A DNA stretch of 64,000 nucleotides from NCBI GenBank assembly GCA_039819095.1, contig JBCBSP010000005.1, forward strand, positions 62,001 to 126,000. Direction: 5' to 3'. The position numbers and the translations under genes are program-made. The notes below the pieces were generated by a model. The model made no database searches. It worked only from the letters and a program-made list of their open reading frames with translations, and was not told the DNA's origin. This document shows positions 8,708 to 17,245 of the stretch, one piece after another (within the stretch, counting starts at the first letter, position 1; the number at the start of each line of letters is the position of its first letter). Origin of the DNA: JBCBSP01 sp039819095 (GTDB taxonomy: Bacteria; Pseudomonadota; Alphaproteobacteria; Caulobacterales; Maricaulaceae).

Positions 8708-9906
8708 CTGCCATTCAACCTGCCATTCTTGTCCCACGATACTGGCCCGCCATGGGCGGCGCTGAACAGCATTCCCGCGCCCTGGTGCACGCCATGCCGG
8801 AGGATATCCAACCCATCGTGGCGAAGATTTGTTCGGACAGCCCCCATCCCACCGACACTGCTTATGCCTTTGGCACAGCTGGGCGCATGAAAGATAACGG
8901 GGTGGAAACCCATACCCTGGCCCCGTCAGCGGCCGCAGGCGTAGCGCTTCGCACGCTGGCGCGCCACGTGGAGGATAATCGCTACGGTCGCGGGGCGTTT
9001 CGAAAGATCGCGCAGTGGGCTCTGAGCGTGAATCTGCGTCGTGGCTTTGCGGAATCCGACCTGAATCATGTGATCTATAATGGCTGCACCCCGCTAGCGG
9101 ATGCCGCCGCAAATAGCGCCAAGCCCTTCGTCTTCACGCCGCTGGCCCACACAACAAAGAGAGAAGGCACAGCCTGGTCCAGCCCCGGCTTCAAGCGCCT
9201 GTACAAACGCGCCAATGCCGTCATTGCGATGACCGAGTATGAACGCCAATGGCTGATCGATCGCGGTGCTCGTGAGGAGACGACGCACGTCGTGCCTATG
9301 GCCCCGCTGTTGGATGAGACAGTCACGCCAGACGAAGCAGACTTCCGGGCCCGGCATCAGATTGGCGACGCGCCCATCGTTCTTTTCCTGGGTCGGATGG
9401 CTGACAGCAAAGGCTATCAAGCAATCCTGGACGCCGGCCACGATGTCTGGCGTGAGCATCCTAATACCTGCTTCGTGTTCATTGGCCCCGGCACCGAAGA
9501 GTCGGAAGCCGCGTTCAAAGCCTCCGAGGACAATCCACGCGTGATCCATCTGGGTCTGGTGGACGAGCAGGAGAAGCAATCTGCGCTCGCAGCCGCGACC
9601 ATGGTCTGCGTGCCCTCCACCGAGGAAAGCCTGGGCGTCGTCTATCTGGAAGCCTGGCGCTTTTCCAAGCCGGTCATCGCAGCGCGCACGCCGGTCATGT
9701 CCAGCGTGATCGATGAAGGCGATGATGGCCTGTTGACCGATCCGGTCGGCTGGAAGGTCGCCAAGGCGATTACCAGCCTACTCAACGCCCCCATCATGGC
9801 CGCCGCCATGGGAGAGCATGGCCACGCCAAGGTTCATGCGCGCTATACTTGGGAGGGGTCAGCAGCCAGGCTGGCGAAGATCTACAGGCAGGTGCTGGGG
9901 CGCTAG
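8704..9906 (+). CDS. glycosyltransferase family 4 (GT-B fold)
   Basis: About 400 residues. I chose the TTG at 8704 because AAGGAGG lies 6 bases upstream (8691-8697) and the stop of the preceding gene overlaps it (TTGA). The protein then begins with PAILVPRYWPAMGGAEQHS, the usual N-terminal Rossmann start of GT4 enzymes. The C-terminal domain has PIVLFLGRMADSKGYQ and the EX7E-type motif in PSTEESLGVVYLEAW. It transfers a sugar from a nucleotide donor in repeat-unit assembly. Convergent with the response regulator, with which it shares the stop tetranucleotide CTAG. Confidence 0.9.
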   Translation: MTAIQPAILVPRYWPAMGGAEQHSRALVHAMPEDIQPIVAKICSDSPHPTDTAYAFGTAGRMKDNGVETHTLAPSAAAGVALRTLARHVEDNRYGRGAFRKIAQWALSVNLRRGFAESDLNHVIYNGCTPLADAAANSAKPFVFTPLAHTTKREGTAWSSPGFKRLYKRANAVIAMTEYERQWLIDRGAREETTHVVPMAPLLDETVTPDEADFRARHQIGDAPIVLFLGRMADSKGYQAILDAGHDVWREHPNTCFVFIGPGTEESEAAFKASEDNPRVIHLGLVDEQEKQSALAAATMVCVPSTEESLGVVYLEAWRFSKPVIAARTPVMSSVIDEGDDGLLTDPVGWKVAKAITSLLNAPIMAAAMGEHGHAKVHARYTWEGSAARLAKIYRQVLGR

Positions 9907-11339
9907 GCGCTCACCTTTTCAGCCCAACTGTCGCGCTTACGGTAGATCGTGGAGGGCGCAACACCCAGCTGCTTGGCCGCCAGTGAGATATTGCCATCGC
10001 ATAGCGCAATGGCCGTCTCAATCGCCTTCTTTTCTGTTAACCACAAAGGCTCAAGGCCGGGCTTGGGCGCATCAATATCCACGCTAGGCGAACCGGCTGG
10101 CTCGCGCGCCGCAGCAAAGTTCTCAGCTGGAGCAGCAGCCGTGTTTGCCCTCGTCGCCGCCGGGACGGGTGTGGCGGCTTCAATCGGGGCGTCGAGGACT
10201 CCTCCATCCGGCGCACTCAGGATCACGCAGCGACGGACATAATTTTCCAGCTCACGCACATTGCCCGGCCAGGCATGGGCTAGCAGGCTGGCACGCATAC
10301 CATCGCTCATGACCGGTGTAGATTTGCCTTCCTCCTTGCTGAAACGCTCCAGAAAACTTTCGGCCAGGGTGAGGATATCTTCGCCGCGCTCATGAAGAGC
10401 CGGCAACTCAATCGGAATCACGTTCAGGCGGAAGTACAAGTCCTCACGCAACAGGCCCGCACGCACCGCGCCTAGCGGATCGCGGTTGGTGGCCGCCACG
10501 AAGCGGATATTGGCATGCCGCGTCTTGGAATCGCCCACGCGCGTGTATTCACCGGTTTGAAGGAAGCGCAGCAATTTGGGCTGCAGCTCGATGGGCATTT
10601 CACCCAATTCATCCAAAAAGAGCGTGCCGCCATCGGCGCGTTCAGCGGCTCCCGACCGGTCACCGGTCGCACCCGTGAAGGCCCCTTTCACGTGGCCAAA
10701 CAGCTCACTTTCGATCAGGTCTTTAGGGATGGCCCCACAGTTCAGTGATACCAGCGCCTTCTTCCGGCGACGCGAGTTCCGATGCACGGCCTGAGCGGTC
10801 AGCTCCTTACCTGTACCCGTCTCACCACTGATCAGCACGCTGGCATCAGACGGTGCGGCGGCCTCGATCATCCGATAAAGCGCCTGCATAGGCAGGGATT
10901 TGCCCACAAAGCCGGAAAACTCCACGCGCTGCGCCACCTTTTCATAGGTGGTCACAACCCGTTCCAGACGCGTCTTTTCCACCGCATTCTCAAGGGTGGT
11001 GAGCAAGCGCTCCGCCCCAAAGGGTTTGACAAGGAAGTCGGTTGCGCCCTCGCGCATGGCGCTAACCGCGATGGTCAGACTGCCATTGGCCGTGATCACG
11101 ACGATGGGGCAGCCGATCCCCGCGCCGCGCCACTCCTGCAGCAGTTCCAGACCGTTGGCGTCTGGCAGTGACAAATCCAGCAGCATCGCATCTGGTGCGC
11201 CGGAGCTGGAGATATAGTCGCGAGCCGCCGCTCCGGTCTCGGTTATTGTGATATCGCTGACATCCTTTTTCAGAAAGGTCTCATAAGTGCGCGCCAGAGA
11301 GGGGCTGTCTTCAACGATCAGAACGCGGGCAATCGACAT
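9903..11339 (-). CDS. sigma-54-dependent response regulator, NtrC family
   Basis: 478 residues with three domains. The receiver has phospho-acceptor D55 in LLDLSLPD. The AAA+ domain (about 145-375) has Walker A GETGTGKE, the GAFTGA loop that contacts sigma-54, and Walker B GGTLFLDELGE. The Fis-type helix-turn-helix is at about 440-475 (ISLAAKQLGVAPSTIYRK). Both key requirements for sigma-54 activation are intact. It lies 11 bp after the hybrid kinase gene, which carries its own sigma-54 promoter, implying autoregulation. The likely DNA targets are the GCA-N3-TGC palindromes across the polysaccharide locus. Confidence 0.95.
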   Translation of the reverse strand: MSIARVLIVEDSPSLARTYETFLKKDVSDITITETGAAARDYISSSGAPDAMLLDLSLPDANGLELLQEWRGAGIGCPIVVITANGSLTIAVSAMREGATDFLVKPFGAERLLTTLENAVEKTRLERVVTTYEKVAQRVEFSGFVGKSLPMQALYRMIEAAAPSDASVLISGETGTGKELTAQAVHRNSRRRKKALVSLNCGAIPKDLIESELFGHVKGAFTGATGDRSGAAERADGGTLFLDELGEMPIELQPKLLRFLQTGEYTRVGDSKTRHANIRFVAATNRDPLGAVRAGLLREDLYFRLNVIPIELPALHERGEDILTLAESFLERFSKEEGKSTPVMSDGMRASLLAHAWPGNVRELENYVRRCVILSAPDGGVLDAPIEAATPVPAATRANTAAAPAENFAAAREPAGSPSVDIDAPKPGLEPLWLTEKKAIETAIALCDGNISLAAKQLGVAPSTIYRKRDSWAEKVSA

Positions 11340-11350
11340 GGGTCTGGTCC

Positions 11351-14032
11351 TTAGTCAGCACTGATCGCGGTGCGCAGAGCTTCGGCAGTCTGCTCGGCAA
11401 TTCGTTTCAAAACCTTGATGTCATGTGACTTGATGACGCCGCCCAGGGCCGCCTGTTCGACATTGCGAGCCGCCTGAAACAGAGGCTTGGCCGCTAAATT
11501 CTCTGCTGCGCCCTTGATGGCATGGGCATTCAGCTCAACGTTTTTAAGATCGCCATTTTCGATGGCAGCGACACGCTCAGACAGTTCGACCAGAAATACG
11601 CTGACAATTTCAGCATAGACCTCGTCCATATCCGCCCAGCGCTCAGCCTTGTCAGCCTCATTGATGAGGGGAGCCGTTGATCCGCCCAGCCAGGGTGCGA
11701 GGGCTTTTTTCAGCAATCCCATATTCAACGGCTTGGTCATGTAAGACGCCACCCCCGCCTCCAGCGCTTCATCACGCGATTGCGGTAAAGCGTGAGCTGT
11801 CAGTGCGATTATCGGGACAGTATACCCGGCCGCGCGCAAGTCATGGGTGGCCTCGAGCCCGTCTTTCGTGGGCATGGCCATGTCCATAAGGATGACGTCA
11901 TAGCCGCCCGCCAGCGCCATTTTCACGGCCTCGTCGCCGTTATGAGCATGGTCACAAGTTAGACCCATCCGCTCTAACATAGCGCGCGCAACCGCAGCAT
12001 TCGTTGCGCTGTCTTCAGCCAGCAGGACATGTCCCCTAAGTATCGTGTCTTCATCAGTGTCAGATTTGGTGTGATCGGCGCCCGCTTCGCCCAGGGTCAA
12101 CGGTAGCCTGAACCAGGACTTGGCGCCGCCTTCAGGCCGGTTTTCCAGATTGATATCGCCGCCCATCAGCAACACCAGCTCTCGGCTGATGGCCAGGCCC
12201 AGACCCACGCCGCCGTGAAGACGCGACTTGGAGACATCAGCTTGCTGAAAGCGCTCGAACAGCGTCGCTCGCAGGTCCTCAGGAACCCCGGGGCCTGTGT
12301 CGGACACCTGAACCAGAAGTTCCACGTCCGGCCCCGATGTTATGGCTTGGAAGACCACATCAACCGATCCGGCTTCCGTGAACTTCACCGCATTGCCGAC
12401 CAGATTGAACAGGACCTGGCGAATGCGCCCGGCATCGCCACACAGGGTTTCGGGCAGACTCTGTCCTGTGAAGGTCAGCTTCAAACCCTTGTCGCGAGCG
12501 GTCGGGCCGAACAATTCCCGCGTCTGCTCGAGCAAATCCTCGGTCTGGAATGTCGCGAACTCAATCACCATCTCCCCGGCCTCAATGCGGGAGATATCCA
12601 ACAGATCGTTGACCAAGGTGACCGCACTGTCTGCGGATCGTTGCGCCGTCCTGACATGAGTGCGGTCTTCGCCCACGAGACTGTCCGCGTCGATCAGGGA
12701 CAGTGAGCCGATCACGCCGTTTAGAGGCGTACGCATCTCATGACTCATATTCGCCAGGAAGGCAGTCTTGGCGCGGTTGGCCGCCTCGGCGGCATCGCGC
12801 GCGGCCTCCAGGGCATCCTGGGCGCGGCGGGCCTCGGTAACGTCCTGGATGGTGCCGAGCAGTCGGCGCACACCATCAGCTTTGTTGCGTGAGGTCTCGG
12901 TGACAGCAAGAGCTTTGACAATCACATCTTCGCCGTCAGGACGTTTGATCCGGTGCTCGATCTCATAGCCCTCACCGGTCTCGACAGCGCGCTGCACCTT
13001 GGCCTGCAATGCGTCCAGATCGTCAGGATGAATGCGGGCAGTATAGCTATCCAGCGAGACAGTCGCGTCGGGATCCATGCCGAAAATGTCGTAGGTGGTT
13101 TTGCTCCACAGAATCTCGCCGGTCTTGATGTCCCAACTCCAGCTGCCGAGACCCGCGATGGACTCCGCCGAAGACAACAGGCGCTGATAGCGCTCGCGCT
13201 CAGCCTTGGCCTGGGCCTGTTCGGTCTGATCGCGCACAATGCCCTGAACCAGTGTGCCCTCGGCGGTCTCGAACCGCTGGGCGTTGATCTCGGTGGGGAT
13301 CACACGGCCTGAACTGTGTAGGAAGTTGATTTCCAGACGGGTCTGACCGGTTTCGGTAACTTCCTTGAACGCGGCCTTGGCCTTGGGGTGATCGCGCTCA
13401 GGGTGCAACGCAGGAAGCGGCGTGGCTAGCAGGACTTCGCGCGAGTGGCCCAAAAGCTTGATCGCTTGGGCGTTCACATCATGAATACGACCGTCCAGAT
13501 CGTGAATAATGATTGCGTCGACGCTGTTGTGGAACAGCTCCGAATAGCGCGCCTCAGAGGCTTTCAGCGCCTCCTCCTGCTCGCGCCGCTGGGTAATGTC
13601 GCGGATATAGGCGGTGAAATAGTGCTGTTCCTCAAACGGGACCGGGGCCACGGTCAGCTCGACCCAGATTGTCTCACCACTGGCGTGGAGCGCTGGAACT
13701 TCAACCCGGTTGCCAATGACACGTTTCTCGCCCGTTTTCAGATACCGGTCCATTCCGCCATGGTGCGCGCCACGCATATCCTTGGGGATGATCAATTCGG
13801 CCATCGGCTTGCCGATGACGTCCTTGGCCTTATGACCAAAGAGGGCTTCTGCGGCGTCATTGAAGGCAACGAAGCTGCCTTGCTCGTCCACGACCACAAT
13901 CGCGTCGAGTGCGGTGGAAATCACCGCCTCGCTGAGCAAATGGCTCAGATCACCGCTGCGACGCCCGGCACGGCTCGCGCGGGACTCACCCGGGGCGGGG
14001 AAAATCTGCACTTGGGTCGTGTCTTCAGACAT
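11351..14032 (-). CDS. soluble hybrid histidine kinase (PAS x3 - HisKA - HATPase - REC - Hpt)
   Basis: 893 residues with no membrane segment. Three PAS/PAC modules lie at about 35-150, 160-275 and 285-402 (the last LGSWSWDIKTGEILW). The HisKA phospho-acceptor is H431 in MSHEMRTPLNG. The ATPase has N547 in NLVGNAVKF and G boxes DTGPG and GVGLGLAI. A receiver follows with D717 in ILMDMAMP, then a C-terminal Hpt domain with H837 in NAHAIKGAAENL. This is a full internal phosphorelay, and the natural output is the NtrC-type regulator encoded 11 bp downstream. A GAGGAG site precedes the ATG. The signal is unknown, but cytoplasmic PAS domains suggest redox, small-ligand or metabolic sensing. Confidence 0.95.
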   Translation of the reverse strand: MSEDTTQVQIFPAPGESRASRAGRRSGDLSHLLSEAVISTALDAIVVVDEQGSFVAFNDAAEALFGHKAKDVIGKPMAELIIPKDMRGAHHGGMDRYLKTGEKRVIGNRVEVPALHASGETIWVELTVAPVPFEEQHYFTAYIRDITQRREQEEALKASEARYSELFHNSVDAIIIHDLDGRIHDVNAQAIKLLGHSREVLLATPLPALHPERDHPKAKAAFKEVTETGQTRLEINFLHSSGRVIPTEINAQRFETAEGTLVQGIVRDQTEQAQAKAERERYQRLLSSAESIAGLGSWSWDIKTGEILWSKTTYDIFGMDPDATVSLDSYTARIHPDDLDALQAKVQRAVETGEGYEIEHRIKRPDGEDVIVKALAVTETSRNKADGVRRLLGTIQDVTEARRAQDALEAARDAAEAANRAKTAFLANMSHEMRTPLNGVIGSLSLIDADSLVGEDRTHVRTAQRSADSAVTLVNDLLDISRIEAGEMVIEFATFQTEDLLEQTRELFGPTARDKGLKLTFTGQSLPETLCGDAGRIRQVLFNLVGNAVKFTEAGSVDVVFQAITSGPDVELLVQVSDTGPGVPEDLRATLFERFQQADVSKSRLHGGVGLGLAISRELVLLMGGDINLENRPEGGAKSWFRLPLTLGEAGADHTKSDTDEDTILRGHVLLAEDSATNAAVARAMLERMGLTCDHAHNGDEAVKMALAGGYDVILMDMAMPTKDGLEATHDLRAAGYTVPIIALTAHALPQSRDEALEAGVASYMTKPLNMGLLKKALAPWLGGSTAPLINEADKAERWADMDEVYAEIVSVFLVELSERVAAIENGDLKNVELNAHAIKGAAENLAAKPLFQAARNVEQAALGGVIKSHDIKVLKRIAEQTAEALRTAISAD

Positions 14033-14063
14033 GGGCGCGCCTCCTCAGATAACCTGAAGAGGC

Positions 14064-14079
14064 GCAAGTCTGACGCCAA
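14064..14079 (-). promoter_or_regulatory. sigma-54 type -24/-12 promoter of the kinase-regulator operon
   Basis: The minus strand reads TTGGCGTCAGACTTGC, with GG at 14077-14076 and GC at 14065-14064 (12-base offset). The predicted start near 14052 leaves about 20 nt before the ATG at 14032. Two palindromes lie 77-108 bp upstream, at the normal enhancer distance. Confidence 0.65.
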
Positions 14080-14152
14080 CGCGCACTGGGGGGGTAAAGC
14101 GTTGAAATCAGACTGTTTGAATGCCGGAAACCGCAGATCGCGAATTAGGCCT

Positions 14153-14167
14153 GTTGCAAAATGCAAC
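14153..14167. promoter_or_regulatory. palindromic enhancer-like site (GTTGCA-AAA-TGCAAC)
   Basis: A perfect 15-bp inverted repeat with a 3-bp spacer upstream of the kinase-regulator promoter. The inner 13 bp are identical to the site at 20538-20550 in front of the second rpoN. Confidence 0.6.
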
Positions 14168-14172
14168 ATTTT

Positions 14173-14185
14173 TCGCAATTTGCGA
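14173..14185. promoter_or_regulatory. palindromic enhancer-like site (TCGCA-ATT-TGCGA)
   Basis: A second perfect palindrome with the same GCA-N3-TGC core, 19 bp from the first, which is close to two helical turns. The pair suits a dimer-of-dimers enhancer for an NtrC-type activator. Confidence 0.55.
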
Positions 14186-14192
14186 TAGCCCG

Positions 14193-15656
14193 CTAATAGG
14201 CGCCATCAGCGCCGAAAACGGCCCTCGGCGTCTTCAGCATGATGAGGATATCGCCCCAAAAACTGCGCGTGTTCAGATAGCGCCGGTCCAGTACGACCAT
14301 ATCTTCAAACCCAACTCTGGCGCGCCCGGACACCTGCCACAAACCGGTCAGGCCGGGTTTGCCTTTGAGGCGGTCGCGATGGTGGGGCGCATACTTCTGC
14401 ACTTCCTCCGGCAGAGCTGGACGAGGCCCAACCAACGACATGTCGCCCTTGAGCACGTTGATCAGCTGGGGCAGCTCATCAATCGAGTAGCGGCGGATAA
14501 AGCGACCGACAGCGGTAATTCGCGGATCAGCCTTCATCTTAAAGGTTACGCCATCGCGATCACTTTGGCCCAGCAGCGCGGCGCGCCGGGCCTCGGCATC
14601 GACAACCATGGAGCGGAATTTCAACATTTCGAACGCTCCGCCGTCCTGACCGATCCGGCGCTGCTTAAACAGAACTGGGCCCTTGGAACCGAGCTTTACC
14701 GCGATTGCGGTGGTGGCGAGGATCGGGCTCAAGACCAAGAGCCCCCCCGCCGCACCAATCACATCAAGGCTGCGCTTCAAACCGAGGCTGATCCTCGGGC
14801 CCAGCGCTTTCACCTCACGCGTCACGCGGCGCGCGATGAGGTGGGAAACGAAACTGGCATTACCGAACACATAGCGACGCCATAGACGGCGCGGCTCACG
14901 GCTGAGGCGATAGGCCCATTCCATCCCCATCTTGCGCATCCATTGTGGCGCGCGCGGGATTCGACCCGACATGAAGTCGAACAAGCCGCCAACGCCCATG
15001 GCGACAGAGGCATTCAGACGCGGCGCAACACGGGCCAGCCAGACATCCTGATCTGGAACACCAAAGGCGACCAGGACAATGTCGGCGCCGCTAGCATTGA
15101 CGGCGTCGATGACGGCGGCTTCGGCATTTGGCGCGAAATAGCCAGACTGGCACCCCGCAATGCGCAGCCCCGGATGCGCCTTGCGGGCACGTTCAGCAGC
15201 GCGCTTGGCAATACCGGGTCGTCCACCAAGCAGGTAGAGCGAAAGGCCGGCATCGGCCATCGCGGCGCAGAGCGGGTTAAACAGGTCTGTGCCGTTGAGA
15301 TTGGCTGCGAGCTGCCGTCCCTCCATGCGCGCGGCGAAGTCTACGCCCGCTCCATCCGGAAACAGAGCGTCACAGGTTTTCAGCGCCAGGCGGTACCGCC
15401 AGTCTACACGCGAAACATTGGCGCAATGGGCATTGAGGAACCCGATCCGTGTTTGTGTGCGCGTTTTGGCGCGGTCGATTATCCAGTCAATGGCTGCAAG
15501 CTGCGTTGCGTCCGTGAGGTCAAAGTCGAGCACGGACTGGGTTGCAAGCGCGCGGCGGGTCGCCGGAACCACCGATGGGAAATCGCGCTGAACTGGCGAT
15601 ATGGTGTCTGGCAACTGGCGCCCCAGCGCGTCCATGACAAATGCAGTATCGAGCAT
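14193..15656 (-). CDS. fused GT26 (WecG/TagA/CpsF) glycosyltransferase and undecaprenyl-phosphate sugar transferase
   Basis: About 487 residues with two enzymes in one chain. The N-terminal half (about 50-270) is a WecG/TagA-type glycosyltransferase (RIGFLNAHCANVSR, LFPDGAGVDFAAR, YLLGGRPGIAKRAAER, VAFGVPDQDVW). The C-terminal half (about 285-487) is a bacterial sugar transferase that loads the first sugar phosphate on undecaprenyl phosphate: KRSLDVIGAAGGLLVLSP re-entrant helix, FEMLKFRSM, SIDELPQLINVLKGDMSLVGPRP, GLTGLWQVSGR. It could thus add sugars one and two. I prefer the ATG at 15656 because GGAG lies 6 bases upstream. Two earlier in-frame ATGs (15668, 15662) flank that site. Confidence 0.9.
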   Translation of the reverse strand: MLDTAFVMDALGRQLPDTISPVQRDFPSVVPATRRALATQSVLDFDLTDATQLAAIDWIIDRAKTRTQTRIGFLNAHCANVSRVDWRYRLALKTCDALFPDGAGVDFAARMEGRQLAANLNGTDLFNPLCAAMADAGLSLYLLGGRPGIAKRAAERARKAHPGLRIAGCQSGYFAPNAEAAVIDAVNASGADIVLVAFGVPDQDVWLARVAPRLNASVAMGVGGLFDFMSGRIPRAPQWMRKMGMEWAYRLSREPRRLWRRYVFGNASFVSHLIARRVTREVKALGPRISLGLKRSLDVIGAAGGLLVLSPILATTAIAVKLGSKGPVLFKQRRIGQDGGAFEMLKFRSMVVDAEARRAALLGQSDRDGVTFKMKADPRITAVGRFIRRYSIDELPQLINVLKGDMSLVGPRPALPEEVQKYAPHHRDRLKGKPGLTGLWQVSGRARVGFEDMVVLDRRYLNTRSFWGDILIMLKTPRAVFGADGAY

Positions 15657-15736
15657 GGTCATCTCCATATGATTGGACCTGACTGCTCGGGCTCATGGTG
15701 GGGACCACATGTGTTGTCCACTAAAATACCACATTA

Positions 15737-15749
15737 AATCAAATACTTA
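15737..15749 (+). promoter_or_regulatory. IHF-type binding site
   Basis: AATCAAATACTTA matches WATCAA-N4-TTR in every specified position and lies in an AT-rich stretch. IHF bends DNA to bring NtrC-type activators to sigma-54. Here it lies between the palindrome at 15781 and the minus-strand transferase gene. Confidence 0.4.
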
Positions 15750-15780
15750 AGAAATTTTCTCTGTAGGACGCCCTCGCTTT

Positions 15781-15793
15781 TCGCATCTTGCAA
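15781..15793. promoter_or_regulatory. palindromic enhancer-like site (TCGCA-TCT-TGCAA)
   Basis: One mismatch from a perfect inverted repeat and one base different from the site at 4375. It lies 118 bp upstream of the flippase -24 element. Confidence 0.5.
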
Positions 15794-15909
15794 TTCGAAA
15801 TACGCCTTGCGTTTTGAAAGCCTGCAAACTCAACAGCTGGAAGGCCCGAGGCGCCACTTTCCTTTATCTTTCAACACTCAAGCTGCAAGCTCGCTTTCGC
15901 CTCCGCAAA

Positions 15910-15924
15910 CGGACCCTGGCCTGC
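15910..15924 (+). promoter_or_regulatory. sigma-54 type -24/-12 promoter of the flippase-glycosyltransferase operon
   Basis: CGGACCCTGGCCTGC has GG at 15911-15912 and GC at 15923-15924. It is weaker at -12 (CTGC) than the others, but 14 of 16 positions match the acyltransferase promoter at 4278-4293. The predicted start near 15936 leaves 20 nt to the ATG at 15956. Confidence 0.5.
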
Positions 15925-15955
15925 GCCGTGTGACCTGACGAAACAGGAGCACGCC

Positions 15956-17245
15956 ATGTTGGCCGCACAGATCGCAAAGATTGCCTCCCACGCTCGGCCC
16001 CTCCTCAGAGACCGTGTCGTTAGCGGTATGAGCTGGATGGCGGGCGCCGAACTGGCCATACGCCTCACGCGGCTCGCAACGACCGTACTGCTGGCGCGCC
16101 TGATGACGCCGGAAATCTTCGGCGTGGCCGCGCTGGCGCTGGCCATCTTCGAGATCATCCGCCTGTTCAATGAGAACGGCCTGGGCGCGGCCGTGATCCG
16201 CGCCCGGGCGACTGAGCTTGCCAGTGTGGCGGAAGCGGCCTATCGGCTGAGCTGGGTGATCGCCATCGCATTGACGGTGCTCCAGCTTGGCGCTGGCGGT
16301 CTGATCAGTGTCCTGTCAGGACGCCCGGAGTTGTTCTGGCTGATTAGCGCGCTGGCGGGTGTCTACCTGTTCATGCCAGCGGGTTGCGTCCATGCTTGGA
16401 TGATCATGCGCCGTGAGGGCATGGCCCGCATGGCAAGCGTGAATGCCGTGCAACTCATCCTGGACAATGCGCTGACGATTGCACTGGCCTTGGCCGGTTT
16501 TGAAGTCTGGGCGATTGTCCTGCCCAAGCTTCTGACCGCGCCGGTCTGGCTGATCGGGATGGCTTGGGGTCGACCTTGGACGCGCCAGCGCGCCATCAAG
16601 CCTGCCTCCTATCCCAAACTTCTGCGGTTTTGCGGACCGGTTCTGATTTCCGAGCTGATTGGCGGGTTGCGTCTGCATGCCGACAAGCTGGTCGTCGCGG
16701 CCCTGTTCGGGTTGGAGGCGGCAGGTATCTACTTCTTCGCCTTCAATGCGGGCGTGGGACTGTCGAGTGCGATCTCAACCGCTTTCAACCGCGTGGTGTA
16801 CCCGCGCTTCTGTAACGCCAAGGACGACCCTGGCGGCCTGCAACGCGCCCATGGCCAGGTGATCCGTCTGCACGCCCCAGCCTTTTCGATGATCTTCCTG
16901 ATTCAGAGCCTGGCTGCTCTTGTCTACGTGCCGATCATCTTTGGCTCTCAATGGGCGTCTAGCGCAGGCCTTGTGGCCGTGCTGTGCCTGTCCGGCGCGG
17001 TCAGGCTGTTTGGCGAGGCGAGCCTGCTGGCATTGCGGGCGCACGGAGCCCCGACGCGGGAATGCGCCGGCGCCGCCCTGCTCGCTGCAGCCTCCCTGAC
17101 CGGTTTGATCCTGGGCTCAGGCTGGGGACTGGGAGCCGCTGCGGCGGGTTACACCGCCGGGATTGCTGTCGCCGCAGCCGCGATCAGCCACACCACGCTC
17201 ACCCAACTGACTCGTCCACACACAGCTGGAGCTACGCTGACATGA
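15956..17245 (+). CDS. polysaccharide flippase (Wzx/MATE-like, HfsF-like)
   Basis: 429 residues, hydrophobic throughout with about 12 membrane segments. The N-terminal signature VVSGMSWMAGAELAIRLTRLATTVLLARLMTPEIFGVAALALAI (shown here in family terms: an LxxRLLxPxxFG-type motif) is typical of Polysacc_synt flippases, followed by NENGLGAAVIR. It moves undecaprenyl-linked repeat units across the inner membrane. CAGGAG precedes the ATG. The stop overlaps the next glycosyltransferase start (ATGA at 17242). Confidence 0.88.
   Translation: MLAAQIAKIASHARPLLRDRVVSGMSWMAGAELAIRLTRLATTVLLARLMTPEIFGVAALALAIFEIIRLFNENGLGAAVIRARATELASVAEAAYRLSWVIAIALTVLQLGAGGLISVLSGRPELFWLISALAGVYLFMPAGCVHAWMIMRREGMARMASVNAVQLILDNALTIALALAGFEVWAIVLPKLLTAPVWLIGMAWGRPWTRQRAIKPASYPKLLRFCGPVLISELIGGLRLHADKLVVAALFGLEAAGIYFFAFNAGVGLSSAISTAFNRVVYPRFCNAKDDPGGLQRAHGQVIRLHAPAFSMIFLIQSLAALVYVPIIFGSQWASSAGLVAVLCLSGAVRLFGEASLLALRAHGAPTRECAGAALLAAASLTGLILGSGWGLGAAAAGYTAGIAVAAAAISHTTLTQLTRPHTAGATLT

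Larger units (their letters stand above)
15669..15955. promoter_or_regulatory. divergent regulatory region between the fused transferase and the flippase operon
   Basis: 287 bp without a gene. It holds a site matching the IHF consensus WATCAA-N4-TTR exactly (15737-15749), a TCGCA-TCT-TGCAA palindrome (15781-15793) and a sigma-54-like promoter for the plus strand (15910-15924). The part near 15720-15770 is AT-rich, unlike the surroundings. I found no convincing -24/-12 element for the minus-strand gene. The nearest, TGGTCCCCACCATGA, has GA instead of GC. Confidence 0.55.

Noticed and set aside
15669..15720. A sigma-54 promoter for the fused transferase gene on the minus strand
   Set aside because: The best candidate, TGGTCCCCACCATGA, has GA where GC is required. 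A sigma-70-type promoter in the AT-rich stretch is as likely.
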